In this document: positions 25,006 to 33,149 of the stretch, piece after piece | Layout: the number at the start of each line of letters is the position of its first letter | Position numbering within the stretch: the stretch's first letter is position 1 | NCBI GenBank assembly: GCA_021324355.1 | Contig: JAJPJD010000057.1 | Coordinates: 1-64,000, forward strand | Direction of reading: 5' to 3' | Source: Actinomycetota bacterium | GTDB taxonomy: Bacteria; Actinomycetota; Acidimicrobiia; Acidimicrobiales; RAAP-2 | Length of the DNA stretch: 64,000 nt | Made by a program: the position numbers and the translations under genes | Notes under the pieces: model-generated | Database searches by the model: none | Told to the model about the DNA's origin: nothing | Seen by the model: only the letters and a program-made list of their open reading frames with translations

Positions 25006-26991
25006 ATGACCAAGCAGGCCAAGACCCCGCCGACCGTGGACAAGGGCGCGCCGATCGCCCCGCCGCCCCCGCCGGCCTGGCGGCACTACCTGTGGCTCAT
25101 CGCGCTGGGCGTGTTCCTCCTTCTCTTCTTCACCCTGCCAACCGTTCGCCCGAGCACCGTCACCCTCAACTACACCCAGTTCCTCCACGACGTGGCCGGC
25201 CACAAGGTCAAGACCGTCACCATCGCGACCGACGGGAGCGCGTCGGGCACGCTGGCCGACGGCAGCTCGTACACCACCGCCATTCCCCCGCAAGCGGGCC
25301 AGAGCCTGCTCAACGACTTGCAGTCGCACGGGGTGCAGGTCAGCGCGACCGCGTCGAGCACCTCCTTCGGCGCCGAAGTGCTGTCCTGGCTGATCCTCCT
25401 CCTGCCGTTCCTGGTCCTCGGGTACTTCTGGTGGCGTCTGTCGCGGGGAGCAGCCGGCCGGCTGCAGGGCGTGCTCGGAGTGGGTCGCTCGCGGGCCAAG
25501 GTCTTCGATGAGGAACGGCCCACGACCAAGTTCTCCGACGTCGCCGGGTACGAGGGCGCCAAGTTCGAGATCAAAGAGGTCGTCGACTTCCTGCGCAACC
25601 CGGAGCGCTACGCCCGGGCCGGGGCCATCGCTCCCCGCGGGGTGCTCATGATCGGTCCGCCAGGGACCGGCAAGACGCTGTTGGCCCGGGCGGTGGCCGG
25701 CGAGGCCGACGTGCCCTTCTTCTCGGTCACCGGGTCGAGCTTCGTGGAGATGTTCGTCGGTGTCGGGGCAGCACGGGTGCGGGACCTGTTCCAGGAGGCT
25801 CGCAAGCGCGCCCCGGCGATCATCTTCGTCGACGAGGTCGATGCCATCGGCCAGCGCCGGTCGGGCAACCGGGCCCTGGTGGCCAACGACGAGCGAGAGC
25901 AGACCCTCAACCAGCTCCTGGCCGAGATGGACGGGTTCGACCCGGCAACCGGGATCATCGTGCTGGCGGCGACCAACCGCCCCGAAGTCCTGGACCCGGC
26001 GCTGCTCCGCCCGGGAAGGTTCGACCGCCAGATCGTCATCCCACTCCCGACCCTGTCCGAGCGAGCGGCGATCCTGGCGGTCCACTGCCGGGGCAAGCGG
26101 CTCGACCCGAGCGTCGACCTCGACGTGGTGGCGCGAGGGACCCCCGGGTTCTCGGGCGCCGATCTCGCCCACCTGGTCAACGAAGCTGCCATCGTGGCGG
26201 TCCGGGACAACCGGGACTTCCTCATCGCCTCGGACTTCGACGAGGCGCGCGACCGGGTCATCCTGGGCCGGCGCGAAGGCTCCAACGTGCTGCTGGACGA
26301 GGAGAAGCGCTCGGTCGCGGTCCACGAGGCCGGCCATGCCCTGGTCGCCGCCTACTCCGACCGGGCTGACCCCGTCTCCAAGGTGACCATCCTCCCGGCC
26401 GGCCAGTCCCTGGGGGTGACCGAGCAGCTGCCCCTGGTCGAGCGACACCTGTTCGGGGAGGACTACCTGGCCGACACCCTGGCCGTCCTGCTGGGCGGCC
26501 GAGCGAGCGAGCTGGTGGTGCTGGGGCGAGGGTCCACCGGCGCCAGCAACGACCTTGCCAAGGCCACCGAGCTCGCCACCAAGATGGTGCGCGAGTTCGG
26601 GCTGTCCGAGGCGATCGGACCGGTCGGCTACCCGACCGGCGGGTCCGTCTACCTCGACGGGGGCGGGAGCGAGTTCTCGACCCGGCCGTTCGCCGAGGCG
26701 ACCCAGGCGGCCATCGACCGGGAGGTGGCGCGGCTGTTACGGGAAGCCGAGCAGCGAGCCGTCGTGGTGCTGCGCTCCCACCGTGACGTCCTGGACCGCC
26801 TGGTGGAGCTGCTCCTCGCCCGAGAGACCATCGACGGTGCCGAGGTGTACGCGCTGGCCGGACGGCCGGTGCCCGAAGGGGGGGCCCGCATCAGCTGGGC
26901 TCCGGCCCGCTCCGGGGCGGCCCCAGAGCAACCAGACGACCTGGTCGGGCCGCTCCGGGCGCCGCTCGACGGCGGCCAGGCCGGGCGCTGA
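25006..26991 (+). CDS. ftsH: FtsH-type membrane AAA+ zinc protease
   Basis: A 661-residue ATP-dependent membrane protease. Two membrane helices ([36 protein letters not shown]) flank an external FtsH_ext domain, then the AAA module: Walker A GPPGTGKT, Walker [12 protein letters not shown], second region of homology [20 protein letters not shown], and the zinc site HEAGH with a distal Asp region ([10 protein letters not shown]). The C-terminus is shorter and less acidic than in the housekeeping enzyme and the family word [12 protein letters not shown] is kept, so this may be an accessory stress FtsH. The ATG at 25006 has weak upstream Shine-Dalgarno. It lies 72 bases after the DevR-like gene. 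Confidence 0.92.
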   Translation: MTKQAKTPPTVDKGAPIAPPPPPAWRHYLWLIALGVFLLLFFTLPTVRPSTVTLNYTQFLHDVAGHKVKTVTIATDGSASGTLADGSSYTTAIPPQAGQSLLNDLQSHGVQVSATASSTSFGAEVLSWLILLLPFLVLGYFWWRLSRGAAGRLQGVLGVGRSRAKVFDEERPTTKFSDVAGYEGAKFEIKEVVDFLRNPERYARAGAIAPRGVLMIGPPGTGKTLLARAVAGEADVPFFSVTGSSFVEMFVGVGAARVRDLFQEARKRAPAIIFVDEVDAIGQRRSGNRALVANDEREQTLNQLLAEMDGFDPATGIIVLAATNRPEVLDPALLRPGRFDRQIVIPLPTLSERAAILAVHCRGKRLDPSVDLDVVARGTPGFSGADLAHLVNEAAIVAVRDNRDFLIASDFDEARDRVILGRREGSNVLLDEEKRSVAVHEAGHALVAAYSDRADPVSKVTILPAGQSLGVTEQLPLVERHLFGEDYLADTLAVLLGGRASELVVLGRGSTGASNDLAKATELATKMVREFGLSEAIGPVGYPTGGSVYLDGGGSEFSTRPFAEATQAAIDREVARLLREAEQRAVVVLRSHRDVLDRLVELLLARETIDGAEVYALAGRPVPEGGARISWAPARSGAAPEQPDDLVGPLRAPLDGGQAGR

Positions 26992-27104
26992 GGCTCGGTC
27001 GGGGTTCGAGGATTCCTGCGGCGGCGTCCTCGCCGGCTGGGTCGACCGTCGAGGTCGGCCGAGCCCGAAGCGCGCGCCGATCGGCGACCGGACCCGCCCG
27101 AGCG

Positions 27105-27122
27105 CGGGCGCGGCTGCGCCCG
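27105..27122. terminator. GC-rich hairpin between convergent genes
   Basis: CGGGCGC, loop GGCT, GCGCCCG form a perfect 7-bp stem between the end of ftsH (+) and the DUF1801 gene (-). There is no U-run on either side, which is common in actinobacteria. It could stop transcription from both directions. The rest of the 185-base gap shows nothing else. Confidence 0.45.
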
Positions 27123-27176
27123 GGCGATCCGACCGGCCGGCGGGGTGTCACTCGAGAGCGGTGAGGGGCGGCGCCC

Positions 27177-27578
27177 TCACCGCCAGCCCGGCGTGCGGCT
27201 CGCCTCCTCGATCCAGCGGTGCAGCACCGGATCCTGTGCCTCCTCGACCGTGGTCACTTTCACGTAACGGGTGCGATCGGCGATCCCGAGTGGTGGCGGG
27301 CACTCGAAGTCGGCGCCACCCAGGAACATCACGTTCACCGAGACGGCATACGCCGCCAACTCGATGAGCCAGCCGAGCTCGGGGAGCCCGTAGAACGGCC
27401 GCTTCCACTTGAGCGCGTAGTGGAGCCTCGGGATGGTCGCTCGGATCGACTCGTCCAGCAACCGCAGGATGGGCTGCAGATGCGGCACCTGACGCTCCAT
27501 CCACGACTCGATCTGGGCGTGGTCACAGGACGGCTCTGGCGGGGTTCGCCCGGCGTTCCCCTTGATCGTCTTCGTCAT
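27177..27578 (-). CDS. DUF1801-family protein
   Basis: A 133-residue protein of the DUF1801 (YdhG/YdeI-like) fold. The motif LLDESIRATIPRLHYALKWKRPFYGLPE with a following GWLIELAAYAVSVNVMFLGGADF is typical, as is the end RYVKVTTVEEAQDPVLHRWIEEA. The family adopts a small alpha/beta fold of unknown biochemical role; some members are linked to stress or iron binding. It diverges from the HTH-flavin-barrel gene at 27736 and shares a 157-base region holding two palindromes. Confidence 0.85.
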   Translation of the reverse strand: MTKTIKGNAGRTPPEPSCDHAQIESWMERQVPHLQPILRLLDESIRATIPRLHYALKWKRPFYGLPELGWLIELAAYAVSVNVMFLGGADFECPPPLGIADRTRYVKVTTVEEAQDPVLHRWIEEASRTPGWR

Positions 27579-27625
27579 CGTGCCTCGTTCGGTGGGCCCG
27601 CAGCCACCGGTGGTGCCTGCAGCGA

Positions 27626-27685
27626 GGGACTCGAGTCAGCCGTCACCGTCGCGAGCCTTCCCTGCGTCGTCGGGTCCAACGACCC
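27626..27685. promoter_or_regulatory. Two possible DevR-type palindromes between divergent genes
   Basis: GGGACTCGAGTCAG (27626-27639) fits 12 of 14 positions of the symmetric GGGACT-N2-AGTCCC core. GGGTCCAACGACCC (27672-27685) has the same GGGTC-N4-GACCC layout as the second box at 21176. Their centres are 46 bases apart. They lie before the HTH-flavin-barrel gene and behind the start of the DUF1801 gene. Weaker than the 21.15-kb pair. Confidence 0.4.
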
Positions 27686-27735
27686 TGGCACCCAGGACTG
27701 CCACGCGTCACCGTAGAGGAGGAAGGGAGGACGCG

Positions 27736-28380
27736 ATGAGCAGGGTTGGAGACTTGGGGCGCCGGGTCGCCCGGCGCCGAGAGGAGCTGGGAATCAGCCG
27801 GGATGAAGTGGCGACACGGGCATCGATGCACCCGAGCTTCGTCGAGCTGATCGAGGAGAGCCCGGCACCCCGGCTCACCACGGGTGCGCTCCGGCGGCTG
27901 GCCAGCGCCCTCGACACCACCGTCGATGCCCTGAGCGGCGGTGGCATGCTCGCGCCCCCCGGCCGCTCGGTCCCTCCGGCCGGAGCCCGAACGGTCCAGC
28001 TCGACCCCGAGACCTGCCGCCAACGCATCGAGCCGGGCGGCGTGGGTCGGGTCGTGTTCGGCAGCCCGCGTGGGTCGGTCGCGGTCCCGGTCAACTTCAA
28101 AGTGCTCAATGGCGACATCGTCTTTCGCACCGATGCTGCAGCCGAGGTCGTCGAAGCTGTCCGCCGGGGCCCGGTCTCCTTCGAGGTCGACCACCTCGAC
28201 GATGCCCTGCGCGAGGGCTGGAGCGTGCTCGTGTCCGGAACCGGCCGCGTCGTCGACGGGGATGCCGAACTCGAGTCAGTAAGGACCCTGGGGATCACCC
28301 CGTGGGCGGGCGGCACCAAAGACCGCTACGTTCGAATCACCCCGTCGGTGATCACGGGACGAGAGATCCGGCACCCCTGA
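27736..28380 (+). CDS. XRE-type HTH plus flavin split-barrel (PNPOx-like) protein
   Basis: A 214-residue two-domain protein. Residues 5-65 are an XRE/Cro helix-turn-helix (GRRVARRREELGISRDEVATRASMHPSFVE); residues 90-205 are a pyridoxamine-5'-phosphate-oxidase-like split barrel (GGVGRVVFGSPRGSVAVPVNFKVLNGDIVFRTD, VSFEVDHLDDALREGWSVLVSGTGRVV). Such fusions are common in actinobacteria and may sense flavin, F420 or redox state to control DNA binding. A strong ribosome site (GAGGAGGAAGGGAGG) precedes the ATG. The acetyltransferase gene follows after 10 bases, so it probably leads an operon through the deacetylase gene. Confidence 0.88.
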   Translation: MSRVGDLGRRVARRREELGISRDEVATRASMHPSFVELIEESPAPRLTTGALRRLASALDTTVDALSGGGMLAPPGRSVPPAGARTVQLDPETCRQRIEPGGVGRVVFGSPRGSVAVPVNFKVLNGDIVFRTDAAAEVVEAVRRGPVSFEVDHLDDALREGWSVLVSGTGRVVDGDAELESVRTLGITPWAGGTKDRYVRITPSVITGREIRHP

Positions 28381-28390
28381 GGTGGGGCCC

Positions 28391-28978
28391 GTGACCACCA
28401 GCTCCGAGCCCCGAAACGACGCGACGCCTGCCGTTGGCCGCTACCCCGATGAGCTCGAGGGAGATGTGGTCACCGGGCTCAACACCGTGGTCCACGTCCG
28501 GCCGATCCGACCCGACGACGCCGAGCGGCTCGCAGCATTCCACCAGCGGCTCAGCCCACGATCGATCTACTTTCGCTTCTTCTCCCCCCACCCCCGGCTG
28601 TCGCCGGCCGAGGTCGAGCGGTTCACCACCGTCGACTACGTGGACCGGTTGGCCCTGGTCGCCGAAGTCGAAGACGAGTTGGTGGGTATCGGCCGCTACG
28701 ATCGCATCGGCACGAGCGAGGCCGAGATCGCGTTCGTGGTGGCCGACGCCTGGCAGCACCACGGGATCGCGACCATGCTGCTCGAGCTGCTCGCCGAGGC
28801 AGCCCGGGCTCGTGGCATCGACACCTTCGTCGCCTCCACCCTTCCGGACAACCACGAGATGATCCACCTCCTCACACACTCGGGCTTCGAGGCCACGCTG
28901 CGATTCGCCGACGGCGTGGTGACGGCTCGGCTCCCGATCGGTCACTCTCGCCACTGCCGCCACGCCGGGCCGCAGTGA
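28391..28978 (+). CDS. GNAT-family N-acetyltransferase
   Basis: A 195-residue acetyltransferase of the protein-Pat-like type. Motif order: VVHVRPIRPDDAERLAAFHQRLSPRSIYFRFF, VDRLALVAEVEDELVGIGRYDR, the acetyl-CoA loop VADAWQHHGIATMLLELLAEAARARG (Q-x-x-G-I/x-A), and NHEMIHLLTHSGF. The SPRSIYFRFF block is typical of acetyltransferases that modify lysines of enzymes such as acyl-CoA synthetases. The GTG at 28391 follows GAGGTGGGG closely; an in-frame GTG at 28382 is possible. The deacetylase starts 4 bases downstream. Confidence 0.88.
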   Translation: MTTSSEPRNDATPAVGRYPDELEGDVVTGLNTVVHVRPIRPDDAERLAAFHQRLSPRSIYFRFFSPHPRLSPAEVERFTTVDYVDRLALVAEVEDELVGIGRYDRIGTSEAEIAFVVADAWQHHGIATMLLELLAEAARARGIDTFVASTLPDNHEMIHLLTHSGFEATLRFADGVVTARLPIGHSRHCRHAGPQ

Positions 28979-28982
28979 GCGC

Positions 28983-30017
28983 ATGCTGATCGTCGGCGGG
29001 CCGCTGGCCGCCCTCGAACATCGCCGAGCCGGTCACCCCGAGCGGCCAGAGCGGATCGACGCCGTCATGGCCGGCCTCGGCGACCTACACCTGGGAGAAG
29101 ATCTGGAGCTGGTTCGTGGCGAGCCCGCCGACCTGGACCGGCTCGCCCTCGTGCACCAACCGGCGTACCTGCAGGCGCTCCGTGCCTTCTGCGAGGCCGG
29201 AGGGGGCGATCTCGATCCCGACACCTACGCCACCGCCACGTCCTTCGACGCCGCCCGGGCTGCGGTCGGTGCCGGCCTGGCTGTCGTCGAGCAGCTCAAG
29301 CGGCGCAGCGACGGGGTCGGCTTCGTGGCCGCCCGTCCCCCCGGGCACCATGCCCTGCCTGGCCGGGCCATGGGCTTCTGCCTGCTCAACGCGGTCGCGG
29401 TGGCCGCGGCCAGTCTGGCTGCCGACGGCGAGCGGGTCCTCGTCGTCGACTGGGACGTCCACCACGGCAACGGGACCCAGGAGATCTTCTGGGACCACCC
29501 CTTAGTGCTGTACGTCTCGACCCACCAGTCGCCTCTCTATCCGGGGACCGGGGCGGCCGGGGAGGTCGGCGGGCCCGGGGCTGCCGGATTGACCGTCAAC
29601 ATCCCGCTTCCCCCGGGCACGACCGGCAGCGTGCTCCGGCGCGCCCTGGCCGAGGTGGCAGGACCAGTGATCGACGCCTTCGGTCCCACCTGGGTCCTGG
29701 TCTCCTCGGGGTTCGACGCCCACCGGGACGACCCGTTGGCCAACCTCGTGCTCTCGAGCGGCGACTTCGCGCTGTTGGCCCGGTGGGTCGCCGGTTGGAC
29801 GCCCGGCCCCGGCCGCCTGGCGCTGTTCTTGGAGGGCGGGTACGACCTGGCAGCCGTCCGAGCCTCGGTGGCCGCGACCGTGGGCGAGCTGCTCGGTGCT
29901 CCCGGCCGACACGACGCCCCCGCCGACGGGCCCGAGGGCTCGGCGCTGGTCGACCGGCTCGCCTCCGAACGGGCGGCGGCCCTCCGCCGAGCAGGGGCAC
30001 CGGATCCCCGCCGCTGA
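28983..30017 (+). CDS. Class II histone-deacetylase-like (AcuC/HdaH) enzyme
   Basis: A 344-residue zinc-dependent deacetylase. Key motifs: HRRAGHPERPERIDAVM at the N-terminus, RPPGHHALPGRAMGFCLLNAVAVAA (His-His charge relay), LVVDWDVHHGNGTQEIF (Asp and His zinc ligands), STHQSPLYPGTG, VSSGFDAHRDDPL (Asp ligand) and LEGGYDLAAV. All catalytic residues are present. In bacteria such enzymes remove acetyl groups from proteins (AcuC) or polyamines. The adjacent upstream GNAT gene suggests a writer-eraser pair for protein acetylation. Confidence 0.92.
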   Translation: MLIVGGPLAALEHRRAGHPERPERIDAVMAGLGDLHLGEDLELVRGEPADLDRLALVHQPAYLQALRAFCEAGGGDLDPDTYATATSFDAARAAVGAGLAVVEQLKRRSDGVGFVAARPPGHHALPGRAMGFCLLNAVAVAAASLAADGERVLVVDWDVHHGNGTQEIFWDHPLVLYVSTHQSPLYPGTGAAGEVGGPGAAGLTVNIPLPPGTTGSVLRRALAEVAGPVIDAFGPTWVLVSSGFDAHRDDPLANLVLSSGDFALLARWVAGWTPGPGRLALFLEGGYDLAAVRASVAATVGELLGAPGRHDAPADGPEGSALVDRLASERAAALRRAGAPDPRR

Positions 30018-30051
30018 GCCCGGCCGTGGGCCTCGGGGCCGGCACCGGCGG

Positions 30052-30069
30052 AATACCCGGGGGAGTATT
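30052..30069. promoter_or_regulatory. CsoR/RcnR-family operator-like palindrome with G-tract
   Basis: AATACCCGGGGGAGTATT has perfect 5-bp arms (AATAC/GTATT) around a run of five G, the layout of operators bound by CsoR/RcnR/CstR-family repressors (A-T-A-C arms with a G/C tract). It lies 52 bases before the thioredoxin gene that heads the operon encoding a CsoR-type repressor, so autoregulation is likely. A second small palindrome, TGGGGTTGTCCCCA (30069-30082), follows directly. Confidence 0.6.
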
Positions 30070-30120
30070 GGGGTTGTCCCCAGTAGGTGCCGAGGTGGTG
30101 CCAGCAGACGAGGAGGCCAC

Positions 30121-30495
30121 ATGACCACCGTTGCCGTGGGAGCAGATCGATTCGACGAGACCGTCGAGGCCAACGACATCGTCCTGGTGGACTTCTGGGC
30201 TTCCTGGTGCGGCCCGTGCCGGATGTTCGCGCCGGTGTTCGAGCAGGCCTCTGATGCTCACCCTGAGATCACCTTCGCCAAGGTGGACACCGAGGCCGAG
30301 CCAGAGCTGGCAGCCCGCTTCCGGATCATGTCCATCCCCACCCTCATGGCCTTCCGGGACCAGATCCTCCTCTACGCCCAACCGGGAGCCCTTCCGGCGG
30401 CTGCATTGGAGGAGCTGATCACCAAGATCAAAGAGCTCGACATGGACGAGGTCCGGCGCACGCTGGCACAGGGGCGCTCCGGGGACGGACAGTGA
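30121..30495 (+). CDS. Thioredoxin-fold protein
   Basis: A 124-residue thioredoxin. The active site is FWASWCGPCRMF (W-C-G-P-C), and the cis-proline is in MSIPTLMAF. Length and order match classic thioredoxin, with a C-terminal extension of about 15 residues (DEVRRTLAQGRSGDGQ). It would reduce disulfides or persulfides in the cytoplasm; no signal peptide. First gene of a run with the CsoR-type repressor (55-base gap), DUF302 and PIG-L genes. The operator upstream suggests that the repressor controls it. Confidence 0.93.
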   Translation: MTTVAVGADRFDETVEANDIVLVDFWASWCGPCRMFAPVFEQASDAHPEITFAKVDTEAEPELAARFRIMSIPTLMAFRDQILLYAQPGALPAAALEELITKIKELDMDEVRRTLAQGRSGDGQ

Positions 30496-30550
30496 GCGTG
30501 CCGGTCCGAGAGCCAACCTTGCGCGCAAGCCAACCGAGGAGAGGGGGCCA

Positions 30551-30820
30551 GTGCCGCTACCTGAGGACGTAACCGACGACGTGCGCCGTCGCCTGCGGCG
30601 GGTGGCCGGCCAGGTCCAGGGCATCGAGCGGATGCTGGCCGACGGGCGGGACTGCCGGGAGGTGATCCAACAGCTGTCAGCAGCGATCAGGGCTCTGGAA
30701 CGAGCTGGATTCCGTTTGGTGTCGGCCGGGCTCGCCTACTGCTTAGAGAGCCCAGATGAGGCTGCTGTCGATGGGTACGCCATGGACAGCCTGCAGCGGT
30801 TGTTCATGACGCTCGCTTGA
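30551..30820 (+). CDS. CsoR/FrmR/CstR-family repressor lacking the copper His
   Basis: An 89-residue all-helical repressor (DUF156). Family words: RRRLRRVAGQVQGIERMLADGRDC and AIRALERAGFRLVSAGLAYC. Cys35 and Cys64 correspond to the two conserved cysteines, but the position four before Cys64, His in copper-sensing CsoR, is Gly60. A C-x-C pair without the His is what the persulfide sensor CstR has, so sulfur or thiol stress is a better guess than copper. The GTG start follows GAGGAGAGGGGG. Flanked by thioredoxin and DUF302 genes, which fits a thiol/sulfur theme. Confidence 0.9.
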   Translation: MPLPEDVTDDVRRRLRRVAGQVQGIERMLADGRDCREVIQQLSAAIRALERAGFRLVSAGLAYCLESPDEAAVDGYAMDSLQRLFMTLA

Positions 30821-30835
30821 GCCCAAGGAGGTGCC

Positions 30836-31222
30836 ATGCAAGGGATCGAGAGGACACTGAACGCACCGCTAGCCGATGCCGAAGCCCACGTTCGCGAGGC
30901 GCTCGCCGAGGAGGGCTTCGGGGTCCTGACCGAGATCGACGTCGCCGAGACCCTGAAGGCCAAACTCGGCATCGAGCGTTCCCCGCTCAAGATCCTGGGT
31001 GCGTGCAACCCCACGCTGGCGCAGCGAGCGCTCGATCTGGACCCGTCGGTGGCGCTCGTGCTGCCATGCAACGTCGTGCTCGACGAGGCCATGCCGGGCC
31101 AGACCCGGGTCACCCTCGCCGACCCGCGCCAGCTCCTGGCGGGAGACCACCTGGGCGAGCTGGCCGAGGAGGCAGCCCAACGCCTCAGCCGGGTCAGCGA
31201 ACGGCTGGCCGCTGCTCGGTGA
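30836..31222 (+). CDS. DUF302-domain protein
   Basis: A 128-residue DUF302 protein: MQGIERTLNAPLADAEAHVREALAEEGFGVLTEIDVAETLKAKLG, then ILGACNPTLAQRALDLDPSVALVLPCNVVL and an end rich in Arg. The fold is a small alpha/beta domain; two cysteines (GAC, LPC) are conserved in the family and may bind a ligand or metal. DUF302 genes are often next to CsoR-type and thioredoxin genes, as here. It starts 15 bases after the repressor with AAGGAGG before the ATG. Biochemical role unknown. Confidence 0.92.
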   Translation: MQGIERTLNAPLADAEAHVREALAEEGFGVLTEIDVAETLKAKLGIERSPLKILGACNPTLAQRALDLDPSVALVLPCNVVLDEAMPGQTRVTLADPRQLLAGDHLGELAEEAAQRLSRVSERLAAAR

Positions 31223-31228
31223 CCCACC

Positions 31229-32002
31229 GTGGCCCCGGTCGGGACCGAGCCCGGCGGGTCCGACCACCGGGGCTCCGGTGATCGGCTCCCCCGGGTCCGT
31301 GCGGCGCTCGCGGTCTGCGCCCATCCCGACGACGAGAGCTTCGGGCTCGGCGCGGTGCTGGCCGGATTCGCCCAGGGCGGGGCAGCCTTGTCCCTGGTCT
31401 GTTTCACCAGGGGCGAGGCGTCGACCCTCGGTGGCCGCGATGTAGACCTGACGCAGCAGCGGACCGACGAGCTGTCCCGAGCCTCAGGTGTCCTGGGCGT
31501 GAGCCAGGTGTCGCTCCTCGACCACGCCGACGGGCATCTGACCGAGGTCCCCTTGGCGACCTTGGTCGACGAGGTCGGCACCGCGCTCGCCGCATGCCGG
31601 CCGGAGCTGGTGCTCGTCTTCGACGAGGGCGGCGTCACCGGGCATCCCGACCATCGCCGGGCCACCGAGGCCGCGATGGCAGCCACCGCGGCGACCGGTC
31701 TGCCGGTCCTCGCCTGGAGCGTGGCCGCTGAGGTGGCCGCGACGCTGAACCGAGAGCTCGGGACCGAGTTCATCGGGCGCCCGTTCGATGCGATCGACCT
31801 GGCGGTCCAGCTCGACCGAGCCCGCCAGCTCCAGGCGATCCGCTGCCATGCCAGCCAGTCAGCCGACAACCCGGTGCTCACCCGCCGCCTCGAACTGCAA
31901 GGCGACCGAGAGGTCCTCCGCTGGCTGCGACCTCCGGTCGGCAACGCCGGCCGCTCAGCCACCGGAGCCAGTTGCCCCGGTGCGCCAGGGACCCCGTGCT
32001 GA
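31229..32002 (+). CDS. PIG-L/LmbE-family deacetylase
   Basis: A 257-residue zinc deacetylase of the LmbE/PIG-L family. The metal motif AHPDDESFGLG (H-x-D-D) starts near residue 32, and the third ligand is in GGVTGHPDHRRATEAA. Members remove N-acetyl from sugars such as GlcNAc-inositol in mycothiol synthesis (MshB) or from cofactor conjugates (Mca-like). The thiol-linked neighbourhood makes a mycothiol-type role conceivable, but that is inference. The GTG start lies 6 bases after DUF302, suggesting cotranscription; the C-terminal 20 residues look disordered. Confidence 0.88.
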   Translation: MAPVGTEPGGSDHRGSGDRLPRVRAALAVCAHPDDESFGLGAVLAGFAQGGAALSLVCFTRGEASTLGGRDVDLTQQRTDELSRASGVLGVSQVSLLDHADGHLTEVPLATLVDEVGTALAACRPELVLVFDEGGVTGHPDHRRATEAAMAATAATGLPVLAWSVAAEVAATLNRELGTEFIGRPFDAIDLAVQLDRARQLQAIRCHASQSADNPVLTRRLELQGDREVLRWLRPPVGNAGRSATGASCPGAPGTPC

Positions 32003-32076
32003 CCGCTCGACCGGATCGTCGGGACCGGGCCGCGCTCGGCGCGGGCCCGGGCATTGGCGGTGCCCGGGCGTCCCGC

Positions 32077-32580
32077 TCAGCGGGGTCGACCCGTGCCCTG
32101 CGCCCAGCCCGCCCGATCATGGGCCGGGTCCAGCCCCCGGCAGATGTCGGTCAGAAAGGCGCGCACCGTCGCCTCGGCTAGGCGATGGAGCAGCATCTGG
32201 TCGATGCTGCGCCCGAGCGCGCCGCCCGGAGGGTCGTACCGGGCCCGCAGGCAGAGCTGGGTCTGTCCGGCACCGAATGGTGCTGCTTCCAAGTCGGCGT
32301 CGAGGCGCGGGAACAGCGACACCCCGTCGGTCGCCTCCCAGCTGAGCGGGACCAGCACCGAGTCGCCGTGCTCGCGCGCGGGGCCCGCCCGGATCCGGAC
32401 CTGCTTGGAAAAGACCGCCGGCCAGCTCGCCGGGCCGACTCTGGCCCGGATGGCCTCGCCTTGGACCCGGGCACCCTTGAGCGCGGCCCGCAGGAGGGCC
32501 TCGGTGCGCTCGCCGGCCTCCAGGTGCGGACGGACCCAGTGGTAGGGGCGGTCGATCACCTCGAAGTCCTGCACGAACAC
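32077..32580 (-). CDS. Unknown protein, SRPBCC-like
   Basis: A 167-residue protein started at the GTG at 32580, which has GGAGGG upstream and lies 2 bases after the stop of the universal-stress-protein gene. It begins VFVQDFEVIDRPYHWVRPHLEAGERTEALL and later alternates strands (SVLVPLSWEATDG, LDADLEAAPFGAGQTQLCLRARYDP) before a C-terminal helix (IDQMLLHRLAEATVRAFLTDIC), the outline of a START/SRPBCC ligand-binding fold. The family assignment is by shape only. Cotranscription with the stress protein is likely. Confidence 0.7.
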   Translation of the reverse strand: MFVQDFEVIDRPYHWVRPHLEAGERTEALLRAALKGARVQGEAIRARVGPASWPAVFSKQVRIRAGPAREHGDSVLVPLSWEATDGVSLFPRLDADLEAAPFGAGQTQLCLRARYDPPGGALGRSIDQMLLHRLAEATVRAFLTDICRGLDPAHDRAGWAQGTGRPR

Positions 32581-32582
32581 GG

Positions 32583-33056
32583 TCAACCCTCCGGTCGAAC
32601 GATGGTGACCGGACACGGCGCGTGGTGGGCGACCTGGGCGCTCACCGAGCCGAGCAGCAGCCCGGCGAACCCGCCCCTGCCCCTCGAACCGACCACCACC
32701 AGCTGGGCGTCTCGCGCCGCCTCGAGGATCACTGCCGCTGCCGGGCCTTCGGTCACCTCCGAGACGATCTCGACCTGCGGATCGGGCCCGAGGACGGTGG
32801 CCAGCTGCTCCTCCAGGCCCGCGGTGGCCTCCTCGCCCCAGCTCTCGACCGTGCCAGGGGGCAGGGCGACCGTGTCGCCGTAGCCGACCGCCGGGAACTG
32901 CCAGGCCCGCACGACCTTGAGCTTGGTGCCCCGCAGGCGGGCCTCCTCGGCCGCCCACCGCAAGGCAGCGGACGAGGCCGGTGAGCCATCTACCCCCACG
33001 ACTACCGGGCCGGCGTGACCTCCGGGCCCTGCGATCCCATCCGACGTGCGCTCCAT
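32583..33056 (-). CDS. Universal stress protein (UspA family)
   Basis: A 157-residue single-domain Usp. The N-terminal strand-loop VVVGVDGSPASSAALRWAAEEARLRG and the ATP-binding motif VVGSRGRGGFAGLLLGSVSAQV (G-x2-G-x9-G-S) are complete, so it should bind ATP. Usp proteins are core members of the mycobacterial DosR regulon. The ATG at 33056 follows GGAGGTGG. It diverges from the DevS-like kinase; the 93-base gap holds GGGACC half-sites but no full DevR box that I could find. Confidence 0.93.
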   Translation of the reverse strand: MERTSDGIAGPGGHAGPVVVGVDGSPASSAALRWAAEEARLRGTKLKVVRAWQFPAVGYGDTVALPPGTVESWGEEATAGLEEQLATVLGPDPQVEIVSEVTEGPAAAVILEAARDAQLVVVGSRGRGGFAGLLLGSVSAQVAHHAPCPVTIVRPEG

Positions 33057-33149
33057 CGAAGACCACCTCCAATCCCACCCTGACGGATCGGGACCGGGCG
33101 CGCTAGGGCCATTCGGCCGGGGCAGGCCACCGGTCGTAGGCTCCGTCCC

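Noticed and set aside
26998-27020. GGTTCGAGGATTCC, resembling a tRNA T-arm
   Set aside because: No matching acceptor stem, anticodon arm or D-arm could be drawn around it.
30069-30082. TGGGGTTGTCCCCA as a DevR box
   Set aside because: The arms do not fit GGGAC-N4-GTCCC; kept only as a note beside the CsoR-type operator.
33057-33149. GGGACC near the Usp/DevS-like divergent promoter as a DevR box
   Set aside because: Only a half-site is present; no GTCCC lies at the required distance.
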